Assembly (NCBI GenBank): GCA_030147855.1
Contig: JASBUO010000023.1
Span: 1-47,536 of the forward strand
Origin: Gammaproteobacteria bacterium
GTDB lineage: Bacteria > Pseudomonadota > Gammaproteobacteria > Legionellales > Legionellaceae
Reading direction: 5' to 3'
DNA length: 47,536 nt
Positions 34,786-43,991 of the stretch are shown here, in pieces. The notes under the pieces were generated by a model. The model made no database searches. It had not been told where the DNA came from and was given only the letters and a program-made list of their open reading frames with translations. Position 1 is the stretch's first letter; the number at the start of each line of letters is the position of its first letter. Made by a program: the position numbers and the translations under genes.

Positions 34786-37064
34786 AGTTTTAATGGAATT
34801 TCGGCTTTTTCAATAGCTGCGAGGACCTTAGCATTAATATCACTGTTAATGCCATACCTGTCGTCTGCATCTTTAATAATGCACCAGAGTGTTAGTACAA
34901 TACTCATGGCGGTTTTGTCTGGGCGGAGATCAACCATCACTTTAGGCTTATTTTTTTCATCCTGATGAATATCGGGATGATTATTAGCAACTTTTAACAT
35001 GAGTGCTTTGGCACGCTTTACGTCGGCAATGTCTTTTAACATGATATTGGTTGTAGTGCGGGTGCGCTTATTTTTATAAGTATAATTGATAACAGATTGG
35101 CTGAGCAGAGATGAGTTTGGCAAAATAACATTGGCTTCAGCCAACGTTCGAATTTCTGTAGAAAGTAGACGAATTTTTGAAATAAAGCCTTCAATTTCTT
35201 TGATTTCAATGTGATCGCCCGGGCGCAGGGGTTTACTTAAGAGTAAGATAAGCCCACTGATTAAATCTGCCGCGATGCCTTTTAGACCAAAACCAATCCC
35301 AACAGAGAGTGCGCTTGCAACCAGTGCGAATCCGCTTAAATTCACGCCAATAACAAGAAGAGCAACAATAACTGCTATGACAAAAGCAATGTAGTTGGTG
35401 AGGGTAATGATGGTAATACGCGCATTCTTTTGTTCGAAAGCAGCATTTTTACGTGCAAACAATGCACCGAGTATGCGACCTAAAATGATGATGGCGCAAA
35501 AAACTGTTAAACCTCGCAAGATACCAATCAGATTAATTTGAATATCGAATATGTAAATGTCGTTTTCAAAATAGTCGAGTAGATTGGAAAGGTAGTAAGC
35601 AGGTAAACCCCAAAGCCATAAGAAAAACTTAAAAAATGCGCGTGTAAAACCAAGTATCAGCAAAAACTTTAAAATGGTCACTTCAACAAAGTTTTTGTTG
35701 GGTTTTAAACCCACCCATTGGTGAAACTTAAGGGATAATGGGTGAGTTTTATCGTTGAGGATACGTGAGTAAGTCCATATAAAATAGATGGTTTCTGAAA
35801 AGGCAAACACAAGTAGTACAGTCCTTATGATATGGTCAGTAATGAATATCGCCGCCATGTCATATCCAATGCCTGCTGCGACTGCAAGGCTTAGAAAAAA
35901 GCAGAAAATAGCACTTTTAATCAGTCGACTTTTGAGTTTTGAAAATAGTTTGTAGTGTACACAAAGCTTAAGACCTGCATTGAGCCCCCATAAAAATGTG
36001 ATGGTGATGAAAAAGAAGTAAAGCAATAGAAAGCCAGTTAGATTGTAAGCGGCAATGACTTCTGTAGGGCTTAGGGCGCCGATGATGCTGCCAAGCACAA
36101 GTAAAGCAGTGAGTACGATGGCCGATCTTCTGACTTTTTGGGTTTGATTTTTTATGGTTTTCTTTTTTTTGTATGAAAATAATATGTAATTAACATCAAT
36201 AAACAATAGCATGCAAAAAGAGTTTCTAAGGTCTTGAACGATATCAATGATTAAGGGTTGGGGATAAATATTCTTTGATTGAAGAAGTAAAAACTTCCCG
36301 ACTGCAAAGAGAATAAGTATGAAAGGCGCATACAAGGCAATTGGTTTGGTGAGGGGAGCTGTGCGCTTATGACGCTTCAGTAATTTACTTATGGGGCGGT
36401 AAATGAAGTAGGCTATCAACAAGGCGCATAGTAGTTTTAGTAGCAAGTTTGCGAGCTTGCTTTTAACAAAAAACAGCTTAATGCCCGTTAATTCGTAGAG
36501 CTTGGCTAAGTTGTATTGTGGCAGAGTAAAAAGGCTTGGTTTATTTTTGATTTTCCATATAGGAAGTGTTCTGACGAAAGTACGCGATACCCTGGTGCTA
36601 TCGGCAGCATGTTTAATTTTTTTCTCAAGCTTCTGTGCCTCATAGAGTAGTAATTTACAGTCAGACAAGGTTTCTCTTGTTTTAATTTTTTCTTGTGTTA
36701 GAAAATCAGTAGTTGCTTGCTCGTTTGAGAGCGCTTCTGAACCATCCGCTGATGATGACAGTGCATCTAATTGGGATAAATCTTTTTTATTCTTTTTGAT
36801 ACAGTTTTCAGCTTGTTTACTGAGAATGATGACCGCTTCTCTCATCTTATCGAGTTGTTCATATTTAATAGTACCTTCATCAATACGTGCTTCAAAGGTG
36901 TCTAATTTAAGGTGTGCTCGCTTGACATTGAACTCGGAGTGTGGGTCCGTCTCTGCATGTGTGATGGTTGCTGCAGATATGAAGAACAACATGCAACACA
37001 ATAACTTTATGGGTCCTTTCAAGCTGTATCTCCGTTGAAGCCATACAGTGTTATTGTGACGCAT
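34782..37064 (-). CDS. MscS-family mechanosensitive channel with large periplasmic N-terminus
   Basis: Large MscS-type channel releasing solutes on hypo-osmotic shock. Residues about 20-37 look like a signal peptide ending THA. A polar, coiled-coil-prone periplasmic domain follows (about 40-170), then some ten hydrophobic segments. The C-terminal MscS core has the pore helix (LVASALSVGIGFGLKGIAADLISGLILLL), KPLRPGDHIEIKEIEGFISKI and TEIRTL, and then the cytoplasmic domain. This layout resembles the DUF3772/MscK-like large members. The start is uncertain: ATG 37064 gives a sensible signal peptide but no clear Shine-Dalgarno sequence, and a TTG at 37112 would add 16 residues. It is the upstream partner of the TPR-methyltransferase. 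Confidence 0.88.
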   Translation of the reverse strand: MRHNNTVWLQRRYSLKGPIKLLCCMLFFISAATITHAETDPHSEFNVKRAHLKLDTFEARIDEGTIKYEQLDKMREAVIILSKQAENCIKKNKKDLSQLDALSSSADGSEALSNEQATTDFLTQEKIKTRETLSDCKLLLYEAQKLEKKIKHAADSTRVSRTFVRTLPIWKIKNKPSLFTLPQYNLAKLYELTGIKLFFVKSKLANLLLKLLCALLIAYFIYRPISKLLKRHKRTAPLTKPIALYAPFILILFAVGKFLLLQSKNIYPQPLIIDIVQDLRNSFCMLLFIDVNYILFSYKKKKTIKNQTQKVRRSAIVLTALLVLGSIIGALSPTEVIAAYNLTGFLLLYFFFITITFLWGLNAGLKLCVHYKLFSKLKSRLIKSAIFCFFLSLAVAAGIGYDMAAIFITDHIIRTVLLVFAFSETIYFIWTYSRILNDKTHPLSLKFHQWVGLKPNKNFVEVTILKFLLILGFTRAFFKFFLWLWGLPAYYLSNLLDYFENDIYIFDIQINLIGILRGLTVFCAIIILGRILGALFARKNAAFEQKNARITIITLTNYIAFVIAVIVALLVIGVNLSGFALVASALSVGIGFGLKGIAADLISGLILLLSKPLRPGDHIEIKEIEGFISKIRLLSTEIRTLAEANVILPNSSLLSQSVINYTYKNKRTRTTTNIMLKDIADVKRAKALMLKVANNHPDIHQDEKNKPKVMVDLRPDKTAMSIVLTLWCIIKDADDRYGINSDINAKVLAAIEKAEIPLKL

Positions 37065-37167
37065 CAGAGTTGTTTTCTGCAAGTATCTGCGATTGCCATA
37101 ACAATTCCCCAAAATGTTCTAAAATTAATTTGTATGCTCTAAAAATATATTATTATTTGGGGTTGCT

Positions 37168-37566
37168 ATGACACAGCTTAAAAAAGATATTGAGGATTTG
37201 AATGAAAAGTTAGGGATACTTATTGATAAATTCATTCCTGATGAAGTAGATAGGGTGAAGGCAACAGAGGCCTTAAAGGCTTTATATTCTTGTGCAAGCT
37301 TAATGAATGAGGTGCTTGAAGAAGTCTCTACTTCTGGCGGGGATATCGATGCAATAATGGACTCAAAACCTTTTTATGCAACGCCTGATGAAACGGTTAA
37401 GGCACTGGATGCAATTGAAGCTGCGTTTCATGCAACACGTGCTTCGGCTGTTAAAGCACAAGTGATCATTAAAAGGGATGCTTTTAAAACGATTTTTCAC
37501 CAAATAACAGTTGCGTTGGATGCCATTGAGCGTCAGCAACTTGGGGATACTACAAAAGTTAGTTAA
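37168..37566 (+). CDS. Small helical protein of unknown function
   Basis: I do not recognise this 132-residue protein. It is soluble and almost entirely helix-forming, with an N-terminal amphipathic stretch (TQLKKDIEDLNEKLGILIDKF) and a further helical region (about 80-122). There is a single cysteine near residue 42 and no signal peptide. GGGG precedes the ATG by about 8 bases. It diverges from the MscS-family gene, sharing an AT-rich upstream region. Its stop overlaps the end of the convergent outer-membrane lipoprotein gene by four bases. The frame is intact, but no function can be offered. Confidence 0.7.
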   Translation: MTQLKKDIEDLNEKLGILIDKFIPDEVDRVKATEALKALYSCASLMNEVLEEVSTSGGDIDAIMDSKPFYATPDETVKALDAIEAAFHATRASAVKAQVIIKRDAFKTIFHQITVALDAIERQQLGDTTKVS

Positions 37567-39185
37567 TAGCCTCCAATTAAATTCACTTGTTGTGTTGGCT
37601 CAGACTTTTTAATACCAACAACTGGCTCTATTTCTCCAAGCTTATTGTACTGGAAGAGCCCAAAGGCTGGAATTTGCTCATCTCTAGGTAGTTGCGTACG
37701 CTGATTCCAACCACCCCCCAATGCTTTTACCAAGTATACCGTTGCAACCATTAGGTTTTGTTTAATTTCGACTTCATGGATACGTGCTTCAAGTGTGTTG
37801 AGCTCGGCATAGAGCAAATCAAGAGATGATGCGAGCTTGCCTTGGAATAAATCCATGGTAAGTTGCTGGGTTTGAAATGCTGCGTCAACCGCTTCTTTTT
37901 GTCGTCCAAGCGATTGATTAATGAGATTGGTTTTACTCAAACCGTGCTCCACTTCTTTAAAGGCTGTAAGAATACCTTCGCGGTAGTTATTGAGTGTTTG
38001 TCTGTAGACAGACCAAGATTTTTGTAGTTGCGCTCTTCTGTATCCTGCTTTAAAGATGTGATAATCAAGAATGGTTCCAAATGCCCAGACAGGGTTAGAG
38101 ATTTGGGTGAGTAGGAAAACACTGCTACTGCCATTTAAATTGATTTGAGGAAAGAAAGCCGCACGTGCAATCCCAATGGCTTTGTTAGCCTGTGCCATTT
38201 TTCTTTCTAAGTCAGCAATATCAGGTCTTCTTTCTAATAATTCAGCTGGTAAAACATTAGGAATGGTAATTTTAGGGATAGTGAGTGTTTTCACGGGCTT
38301 AATGCTGAAAGTAGATGGTGAAATATTTAAAAGTGCTGCAATGGACTGCTCAACCACTTGTCGCTCTGCTTCAACATCGAGTTGTTTAGATTGGGTGCCT
38401 GCAAGTAAAAATTTTGCACGCATTACATCGATTCTTGAGGCTAGATTGCCTTTGAATTGAATGGTGACTAAGTCGAGTGACTTTTTGTAATAAGCAATGG
38501 ATTGTAAATAGACAGCATTTTTGGCATCGAGTGCCCGCAAAATATAATAGTTTGCAGTGAGCTCTGTTTGTAGTAATAAGCGAATCGCGCCATAGTGTGC
38601 GGCAGAGCCTTGTGCTTGAAATACGCGAATATTAGTTTCATTTCTGTATCTTGAAAAAATATCAGGCTCCCAAGATAAAGGTCCCATAAAAGACGATGTA
38701 TTGCCAAAGGCAAACTCGTTGACTTCTCCATGCATTAAGTCATCGACAGAACGTTGGTTTTGGTCATAAAAACCTTTAATACCAATGTGTGGTAAGTACA
38801 TAGAGCGTGCCTTCATCATTTCATAGCGCGATTGGATAAAACGCTCTGCCGCAGCTTGCAGTGTTGGGTTACTTTCATGAAATTTTTCTTGTAACTGATT
38901 TAAGGTGGGGTCGTGAAAAATTTTCCACCACTGACCGTTGTAAGTGTTGTCTTTGGGGCTTGCCAACCTGAAAGGGCTTTGTCCTCGCCAGTCTCTTGGT
39001 ACGATCAGTTTTGGAGGGTCGTACTCAGGAGATAAGTCAATGATATCTCTTTTATGGGGTGATTGATTGGACGAGCAGGCAGACAATACACCCATTATCA
39101 AGAGTGCTAAGAGCGCACGGAAAAAAGTTGCTTTCCTAGGATACTTGCTTTGTACATTGTTTGGCTGTTTTTTTAACGTTTTCAT
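37563..39185 (-). CDS. RND efflux outer-membrane lipoprotein (NodT family), pump 2
   Basis: Outer-membrane channel of the second tripartite pump. The lipobox is LSAC (about residues 34-37) after an unusually long, basic N-region (MKTLKKQPNNVQSKYPRKATFF). GQWWKIFHDPTLNQL and LPAELLERRPDIADLERKMAQANKAIGIARAAFFPQINL are typical NodT-family stretches. It has 540 residues, about 60-70 longer than many homologues, with extra sequence at the C-terminus (LPRDEQIPAFGLFQYNKLGEIEPV). It is the last gene of a minus-strand RND-MFP-OMF operon, 10 bases after the adaptor. Confidence 0.93.
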   Translation of the reverse strand: MKTLKKQPNNVQSKYPRKATFFRALLALLIMGVLSACSSNQSPHKRDIIDLSPEYDPPKLIVPRDWRGQSPFRLASPKDNTYNGQWWKIFHDPTLNQLQEKFHESNPTLQAAAERFIQSRYEMMKARSMYLPHIGIKGFYDQNQRSVDDLMHGEVNEFAFGNTSSFMGPLSWEPDIFSRYRNETNIRVFQAQGSAAHYGAIRLLLQTELTANYYILRALDAKNAVYLQSIAYYKKSLDLVTIQFKGNLASRIDVMRAKFLLAGTQSKQLDVEAERQVVEQSIAALLNISPSTFSIKPVKTLTIPKITIPNVLPAELLERRPDIADLERKMAQANKAIGIARAAFFPQINLNGSSSVFLLTQISNPVWAFGTILDYHIFKAGYRRAQLQKSWSVYRQTLNNYREGILTAFKEVEHGLSKTNLINQSLGRQKEAVDAAFQTQQLTMDLFQGKLASSLDLLYAELNTLEARIHEVEIKQNLMVATVYLVKALGGGWNQRTQLPRDEQIPAFGLFQYNKLGEIEPVVGIKKSEPTQQVNLIGGY

Positions 39186-39195
39186 TCCCCGCTTC

Positions 39196-40461
39196 CTATT
39201 GAAGGTAACCGGTTACGGGTGTCACAATATTGACTTTACTGCCCTCAAGCATCCCTAAATTTGGACTATTAATCACTCTATCTGTAGGGGATATCCCCTC
39301 AAGCACTTCTACGGTGCGTTGTCTTAATTGTGCAACTTTAATGTCTTTAAAGTGCACTTTGTTATGCTTATCAATAGTTGCAACGCGTGTGCCATGCGCA
39401 TCAAATATCATGGCAGTTGTTGGGAGAGATAATAAGTCTGATTTGGTTTTGGCCGATATAGTGACGGTTGCATAGGAGCCTGGCCATATGGAGTGATCTT
39501 CATTTTCCATTACAAACTCGGTGACCACGGTTCGGGTTTGGGGGTCAAAAGCTTTGGCGGAAGTTAAAAATTTTGCTTCATAATGCCGATTTGGATACTG
39601 TGGAAAAACCACATCTGCTTTAAAGCCAGGTTCTAAAAACCGCCCAAATCGCTCAGGAATGGATACAAATAAACGCACTTTCTCAATATCTGCAACAATA
39701 AAAAGGTGTGTTGGCTTAGGGCTTTGCTCTTCTACATTACCTTGCTTGCTCACGTAGTCTCCGAGGTTAATGTTTCGCGAAATCACAATGCCTGAGAAGG
39801 GGGCCACAATGGTTTTAAATTTAAGTCGTTCTCCAAGTGTTTTGACACGATATTCGGCTGCATTAAACTTTGCTTTTTCTGCTTTTAAATGTGCTTCTTT
39901 AACAGAAATAGACTGAATCGAAACTGCTTTCGATTTTTTCATGGCGATGTATCGGTTGGCGGTTAATTCTGCCAGCTTGTAAATGGCCTCTTGAGATTTC
40001 ATGTCAGCTTTTGCTTGTCCGTAACGTGCGTTTAAGATAGGGGTTCTAACTCGTGCCATGACTTCGCCTTTTTCAACGCTTGCACCATAGTCGGTATACC
40101 AGGCTTTAATATATCCATTGACCCGAGAGTAAATGTAGGACTGGTTCCAAGCCATGATGTTGCCTGGCAGTTCGATGCTTTCAACACTGGTATTTTTTTT
40201 CGGTTGAACGATTGAGGCAGAAAATATTTCTTCTGCGAGTGCCGCTTTTTTTAATTGATGCATGTCATAGCTACGCATCACAAACACTAAAAAAAGCCAT
40301 GCGAGGAGCACAATAATCACGGCTGAAATACGTTTGTTTTGCTTGATTAAGTGATATAGCCTGATACGGTATGTGTGAAGAAGAGGGGGCAGTTTTGCCT
40401 TGTATAGTGCTAGCTTTTTTGAGAGACCCTGTATGTATTTTTTGAAAAAGGTTTTATCCAC
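39196..40461 (-). CDS. RND efflux periplasmic adaptor (MFP), pump 2
   Basis: Membrane-fusion protein of pump 2. Instead of a lipobox it has an unusually long cytoplasmic N-terminus (about 43 residues, Lys/Tyr-rich) before one membrane helix (ISAVIIVLLAWLFLVFVM, about 45-62). The periplasmic part shows the lipoyl half-motifs (SYIYSRVNGYIKAWYTDYGASVEKGEVMARV, then KFKTIVAPFSGIVISRNINLGDYV), a coiled-coil hairpin, and barrel and membrane-proximal domains. It has 421 residues. It lies 11 bases after the pump gene and 10 before the channel gene, so the three are one operon. Confidence 0.93.
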   Translation of the reverse strand: MDKTFFKKYIQGLSKKLALYKAKLPPLLHTYRIRLYHLIKQNKRISAVIIVLLAWLFLVFVMRSYDMHQLKKAALAEEIFSASIVQPKKNTSVESIELPGNIMAWNQSYIYSRVNGYIKAWYTDYGASVEKGEVMARVRTPILNARYGQAKADMKSQEAIYKLAELTANRYIAMKKSKAVSIQSISVKEAHLKAEKAKFNAAEYRVKTLGERLKFKTIVAPFSGIVISRNINLGDYVSKQGNVEEQSPKPTHLFIVADIEKVRLFVSIPERFGRFLEPGFKADVVFPQYPNRHYEAKFLTSAKAFDPQTRTVVTEFVMENEDHSIWPGSYATVTISAKTKSDLLSLPTTAMIFDAHGTRVATIDKHNKVHFKDIKVAQLRQRTVEVLEGISPTDRVINSPNLGMLEGSKVNIVTPVTGYLQ

Positions 40462-40472
40462 AATACCGTTCC

Positions 40473-43400
40473 TTATGGCTTCTCATATTTTCGGTAAACC
40501 ACCGTATAAATACAAGGGACAAAAAATAGGGTTGTAAAGGTTGCAAGAATGAGGCCACCAATAACGGCTTTTCCTAGTGGCGCATTGGTTGTATTACTTA
40601 AAGACATAGGCGCCATGCCAATTATCATAGCAGAAGCTGTCATGAGAACCGGGCGAATACGTGCATAGCCTGACTCAATAGCGGCTTTAATAGGATCTTG
40701 GTGTTCTGCCATTCTTTCGCGCGCGTAGGCAACGACAAGAATAGAGTTTGCGGTTGCGGTACCTAAAGACATAATGAGCCCTGTTAATGCGGGCACGGAT
40801 AAGTTAGTGCGTGTTAAAAATAAAAACAAGGCGGTGCCTGCGATGGCACCGATTAGGCCTGTCAAGATAATAAAAGGATCGGCCCAAGACTGGAAGTTCA
40901 CTACAATCAATAAGTAAATCAGCACAATCGCAAATACGAAGCCAACGAGCAGCTCTGCGTAAGCGCTTTTCATGGTGGTGGACTGTCCATGGACTTCAAC
41001 GGTCGCTTTTTTAGGTTTTTTATGGATGGTTTTTTGAATGGCTCTTTGTACATCTTTTAAAACACCACCTAAATCTCTACCTTCTGTTGAGACATAAACA
41101 TCAAACAAGGGCATGACATTTTGATGCGAAATAACCCCAGGCGTTCCGACAAATTTGATGTCTGTGATGTTTCCTGCAAGCTGTATACTTTCGAGGTTAC
41201 TATCGTTTTCTGTTTTTTTAACAGGCACACCCAATAAGTTATTGAGGCTGTGCATGATGTATTGTGGCGTGTACAGATTGAGCCGATATGCAATGCCTGA
41301 TTCGTGATTGAGCCAATACTGTTGGAAAAACTGCTGGCTTCCGGCGGTTGCTAAAATCATGTTTAAGGCAATGTCTTTCTCAGTCAATGCCACATTAAGG
41401 CCAAGTGTTCGGTCTGCATTGGTAAGCAGGGTGGGTGTTGAAAGCGTTTGTTGTACAGAGACGTCTGTGGCCCCTGGTATGACGCGAAACTGTTCAGCAA
41501 GCATTTTTGCGTATTCATAATTCTCACCCATGTTGTATCCTACCACATGGACATCAATCGGTGCAGGCGAACCAAAGTTAATGATTTTTGCTGTTAAATC
41601 AGCAGGTTGGAATGTAAAGATAGTGCCTGGATATTTCTCTTTGAGCCCTTTTCTTAAGATGTTGCGGTAGGTCCATACGGGCGATTCTTTATTGCGTAGC
41701 GTGATGGTTAAGTCACAATCTTGTGAGCCAATGGTTGGTGTTGGAATGAATGCGAGATTATGTGGGCCAACTGGCAAGCCACAATTGCTAATGACTTTTT
41801 CAACTTGGCCTGGGAGTAATTTTTTGATGTCTTGTGATACGTAAGATGCGATTTCACCAGATGTGCCCACCCGTGTTCCAAGTGGGGCGCGCAAGTGCAT
41901 TTGCAAGTCACCCGATTTAATTTCAGGGAAGAAATCTTGGCCATTCACAAAAAAAAGCATTGATGCCAGTGCACAAAAGCCAACAAAATAAATAATAAAG
42001 GCTTTACGGTGCTTGATGAGTGTTTCTAGCATATCACGATATTTTTCTTTGAACACATCAAACTGGGCTTCAAATGTTGCTTGGAATGCAATAAAGTGTG
42101 CCATGAGTTTATTTCTAGGTGGCGTGTCAGAAGGTGCTTCATGCTCCTTTAACAAGTAGTCAGCCATGGTGGGTACCAGTGTAATAGACAGCATAAAGGA
42201 TGCTGCCATAGCAAACATAATGGCAAGTGCCATGGGTTTAAATAGAAACCCTGAAATGCCCGTAATGCCAAATAACGGCATCCATGCAAGAGTAATACAA
42301 AGTGTTGAGACAAAGGTTGGGATGATAATTTGATTAGCGGCATCAATAATAGCGTCTTTTTTAGGCTTTTTCATGGCGAGGTGCGAGTGGATATTTTCAA
42401 TCATCACGGTCGCATTATCGACTAAAATACCAACTGCTAATGCAAGGCCGCCTAAAGTCATCACATTAATCGTTTCGTTTGACAGTTGCAGGGAGATGAT
42501 GGCAGTTAAAATTGAGAGAGGGATAGAACAAGAGATAATAATGGTTGAGCGCCAAGAGCCAATAAACAAAAGCACAACAAGCCCTGTTAGGAAGGTGGCT
42601 GTTAACATTTCTTGTACAACTTCTTTGATAGAATCTTTCACAAATTTTGCAGCATCATTCAAAATGCTAATTTTGACATTTCCCCCCAGTGTTTTTTCAA
42701 TTTTGGGAATCGCTTTTTTGACGCCATCAACCACGGAAAGGGTTGAAACTTCACTGCTTTTCATGACAACGAGCATGATGGCTTGCTTGCCATCGACAAG
42801 GACTGAGTTTTGCTGAGGGGCGCCTGAAAGCGAGGTATAGCCAACGTCGCGTAAAAATACGGTTGCGCCCTCAATCGTTTTAATGGGTAGTTTATTGAAG
42901 TCTGATACTTTTAAAGGGGCTGCATTGTTTTTAACCATCCATTGGATAGTGTTAATTTTTTCTGAGCCTGCGGGCAGAATTAAGTTTTGTTCTTGGAGTT
43001 TTGTGAGTACGTCGTAGGCTGTCATGTTTTTGGCATACAGCTTTTGTGGGTCTAGTGAAATCATGACTTGTCTTGTGGTGCCACCGTAAGGCAGCGGTAA
43101 TATAGCGCCTTTAATTGTGACAAGCTGTGGTCTAATTTTAGTGGTTGCGATGTTATATAGTTCGGCTCTTGAAAGTGTATCGGATGCTATTTCAAGCATG
43201 GCAACTGGCACGGAGGATGGGGATAGCTTCATAACCATGGGGGGGGAGATATCAGGTGGTAAAATTTTGATAACATTTTGTGAAATCGCTGTAATTTCAG
43301 CTTCTGCTTTTGCAACATTAACACCTGGTTGTAGAAAAACTTTGATAATACTGATGCCGTAATATGAGTTACTTTCTATTTTTTGTACGCCTTCAACAGT

Positions 43401-43622
43401 TCGCGTAATGGCCCTTTCATGCAGAAAGGTAATCCTTCCTGATACATCACTTGGGAGTAAGCCAGAGTATGACCAAACGACCGCGACCACTGGTATTTTG
43501 ATGTCAGGAAATACGTCGGTAGAAGATGTATAGATTGAGCGCATGCCCATAATGAGAATTAAAATCGCAAGAACCACAAAGGTGTAAGGTTTTTGTAGCG
43601 CGATTTTGATAAGGTTCTTCAT
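40473..43622 (-). CDS. RND family transporter with atypical proton-relay motif, pump 2
   Basis: A 1049-residue inner-membrane RND protein with two large periplasmic loops. It begins KPYTFVVLAILILIMGMRSIYTSSTDVFPDIKIPVVAVVWSYSGL, the pattern of a subfamily distinct from AcrB. The TM4 motif reads AVGILVDNATVMIENIH, with Asn at the second aspartate position. The TM10 segment is MSLGTATANSILVVAYARE, with no lysine where AcrB has Lys940. The relay therefore differs from pump 1. The C-terminus GLILATFTTLFFVPCIYTVVYRKYE is typical. It is the first gene of the operon. Substrate is unknown. Confidence 0.92.
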   Translation of the reverse strand: MKNLIKIALQKPYTFVVLAILILIMGMRSIYTSSTDVFPDIKIPVVAVVWSYSGLLPSDVSGRITFLHERAITRTVEGVQKIESNSYYGISIIKVFLQPGVNVAKAEAEITAISQNVIKILPPDISPPMVMKLSPSSVPVAMLEIASDTLSRAELYNIATTKIRPQLVTIKGAILPLPYGGTTRQVMISLDPQKLYAKNMTAYDVLTKLQEQNLILPAGSEKINTIQWMVKNNAAPLKVSDFNKLPIKTIEGATVFLRDVGYTSLSGAPQQNSVLVDGKQAIMLVVMKSSEVSTLSVVDGVKKAIPKIEKTLGGNVKISILNDAAKFVKDSIKEVVQEMLTATFLTGLVVLLFIGSWRSTIIISCSIPLSILTAIISLQLSNETINVMTLGGLALAVGILVDNATVMIENIHSHLAMKKPKKDAIIDAANQIIIPTFVSTLCITLAWMPLFGITGISGFLFKPMALAIMFAMAASFMLSITLVPTMADYLLKEHEAPSDTPPRNKLMAHFIAFQATFEAQFDVFKEKYRDMLETLIKHRKAFIIYFVGFCALASMLFFVNGQDFFPEIKSGDLQMHLRAPLGTRVGTSGEIASYVSQDIKKLLPGQVEKVISNCGLPVGPHNLAFIPTPTIGSQDCDLTITLRNKESPVWTYRNILRKGLKEKYPGTIFTFQPADLTAKIINFGSPAPIDVHVVGYNMGENYEYAKMLAEQFRVIPGATDVSVQQTLSTPTLLTNADRTLGLNVALTEKDIALNMILATAGSQQFFQQYWLNHESGIAYRLNLYTPQYIMHSLNNLLGVPVKKTENDSNLESIQLAGNITDIKFVGTPGVISHQNVMPLFDVYVSTEGRDLGGVLKDVQRAIQKTIHKKPKKATVEVHGQSTTMKSAYAELLVGFVFAIVLIYLLIVVNFQSWADPFIILTGLIGAIAGTALFLFLTRTNLSVPALTGLIMSLGTATANSILVVAYARERMAEHQDPIKAAIESGYARIRPVLMTASAMIIGMAPMSLSNTTNAPLGKAVIGGLILATFTTLFFVPCIYTVVYRKYEKP

Positions 43623-43876
43623 TAATACTTGGCCTGACGTCCGTTTTTTTTAAAAAGCAAGATTCCTTCAGTAAAACAATCTAACATTGATTGGCTTTTA
43701 ATGTGAACTTAAAATGGAAAATTATTGCGGTCCGCACATAAAGCGCGGTACATAGGGACGAAAAAATGGGTTCCAGGTCTTTCAGCCAATTGCCAATACG
43801 CTTTAGGCCGATGGTGCCTCACCAAAAGCCTAAATTACGCACAATAGCAATTCAATTAACCAACTTGATTTTTAAT
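43623..43876. other. Gene-free stretch upstream of pump 2 operon and repeat protein
   Basis: This divergent intergenic region has no plausible gene. It contains a T/A-rich segment (CGTTTTTTTTAAAAAG near 43643), leader and promoter space for pump 2, and a nested hairpin at 43802-43834. TTTAGGC pairs with GCCTAAA, and TGGTG with CACCA inside. The strong sigma-70-like promoter of the repeat protein begins just after it. No clear promoter for pump 2 was identified. Confidence 0.6.
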
Positions 43877-43905
43877 TTGACAATTAATGAGGTCAACACT
43901 ATACT
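43877..43905 (+). promoter_or_regulatory. Strong sigma-70-type promoter of the repeat protein
   Basis: TTGACA (perfect -35) at 43877-43882, a 17-base spacer, and TATACT at 43900-43905 (5 of 6). The start would be near 43912, giving a leader of about 80 bases. It is the closest match to the consensus promoter noticed in this window. Confidence 0.8.
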
Positions 43906-43991
43906 GTAACTAAGGACTATGGCGTTTGATTGCGCCTAAATCAGAGGGAGCTTGACAAATGTAAGCATTTTGTTTGCAAGGTAGGTGTACC

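Noticed and set aside
9037-43792. CTTTCAGCCAATT shared by the post-ahcY region (9037) and the pump 2 leader (43779)
   Set aside because: A 13-base match, or 16 with one mismatch, is expected several times by chance in a window this size; the flanking hairpins are unrelated in sequence.
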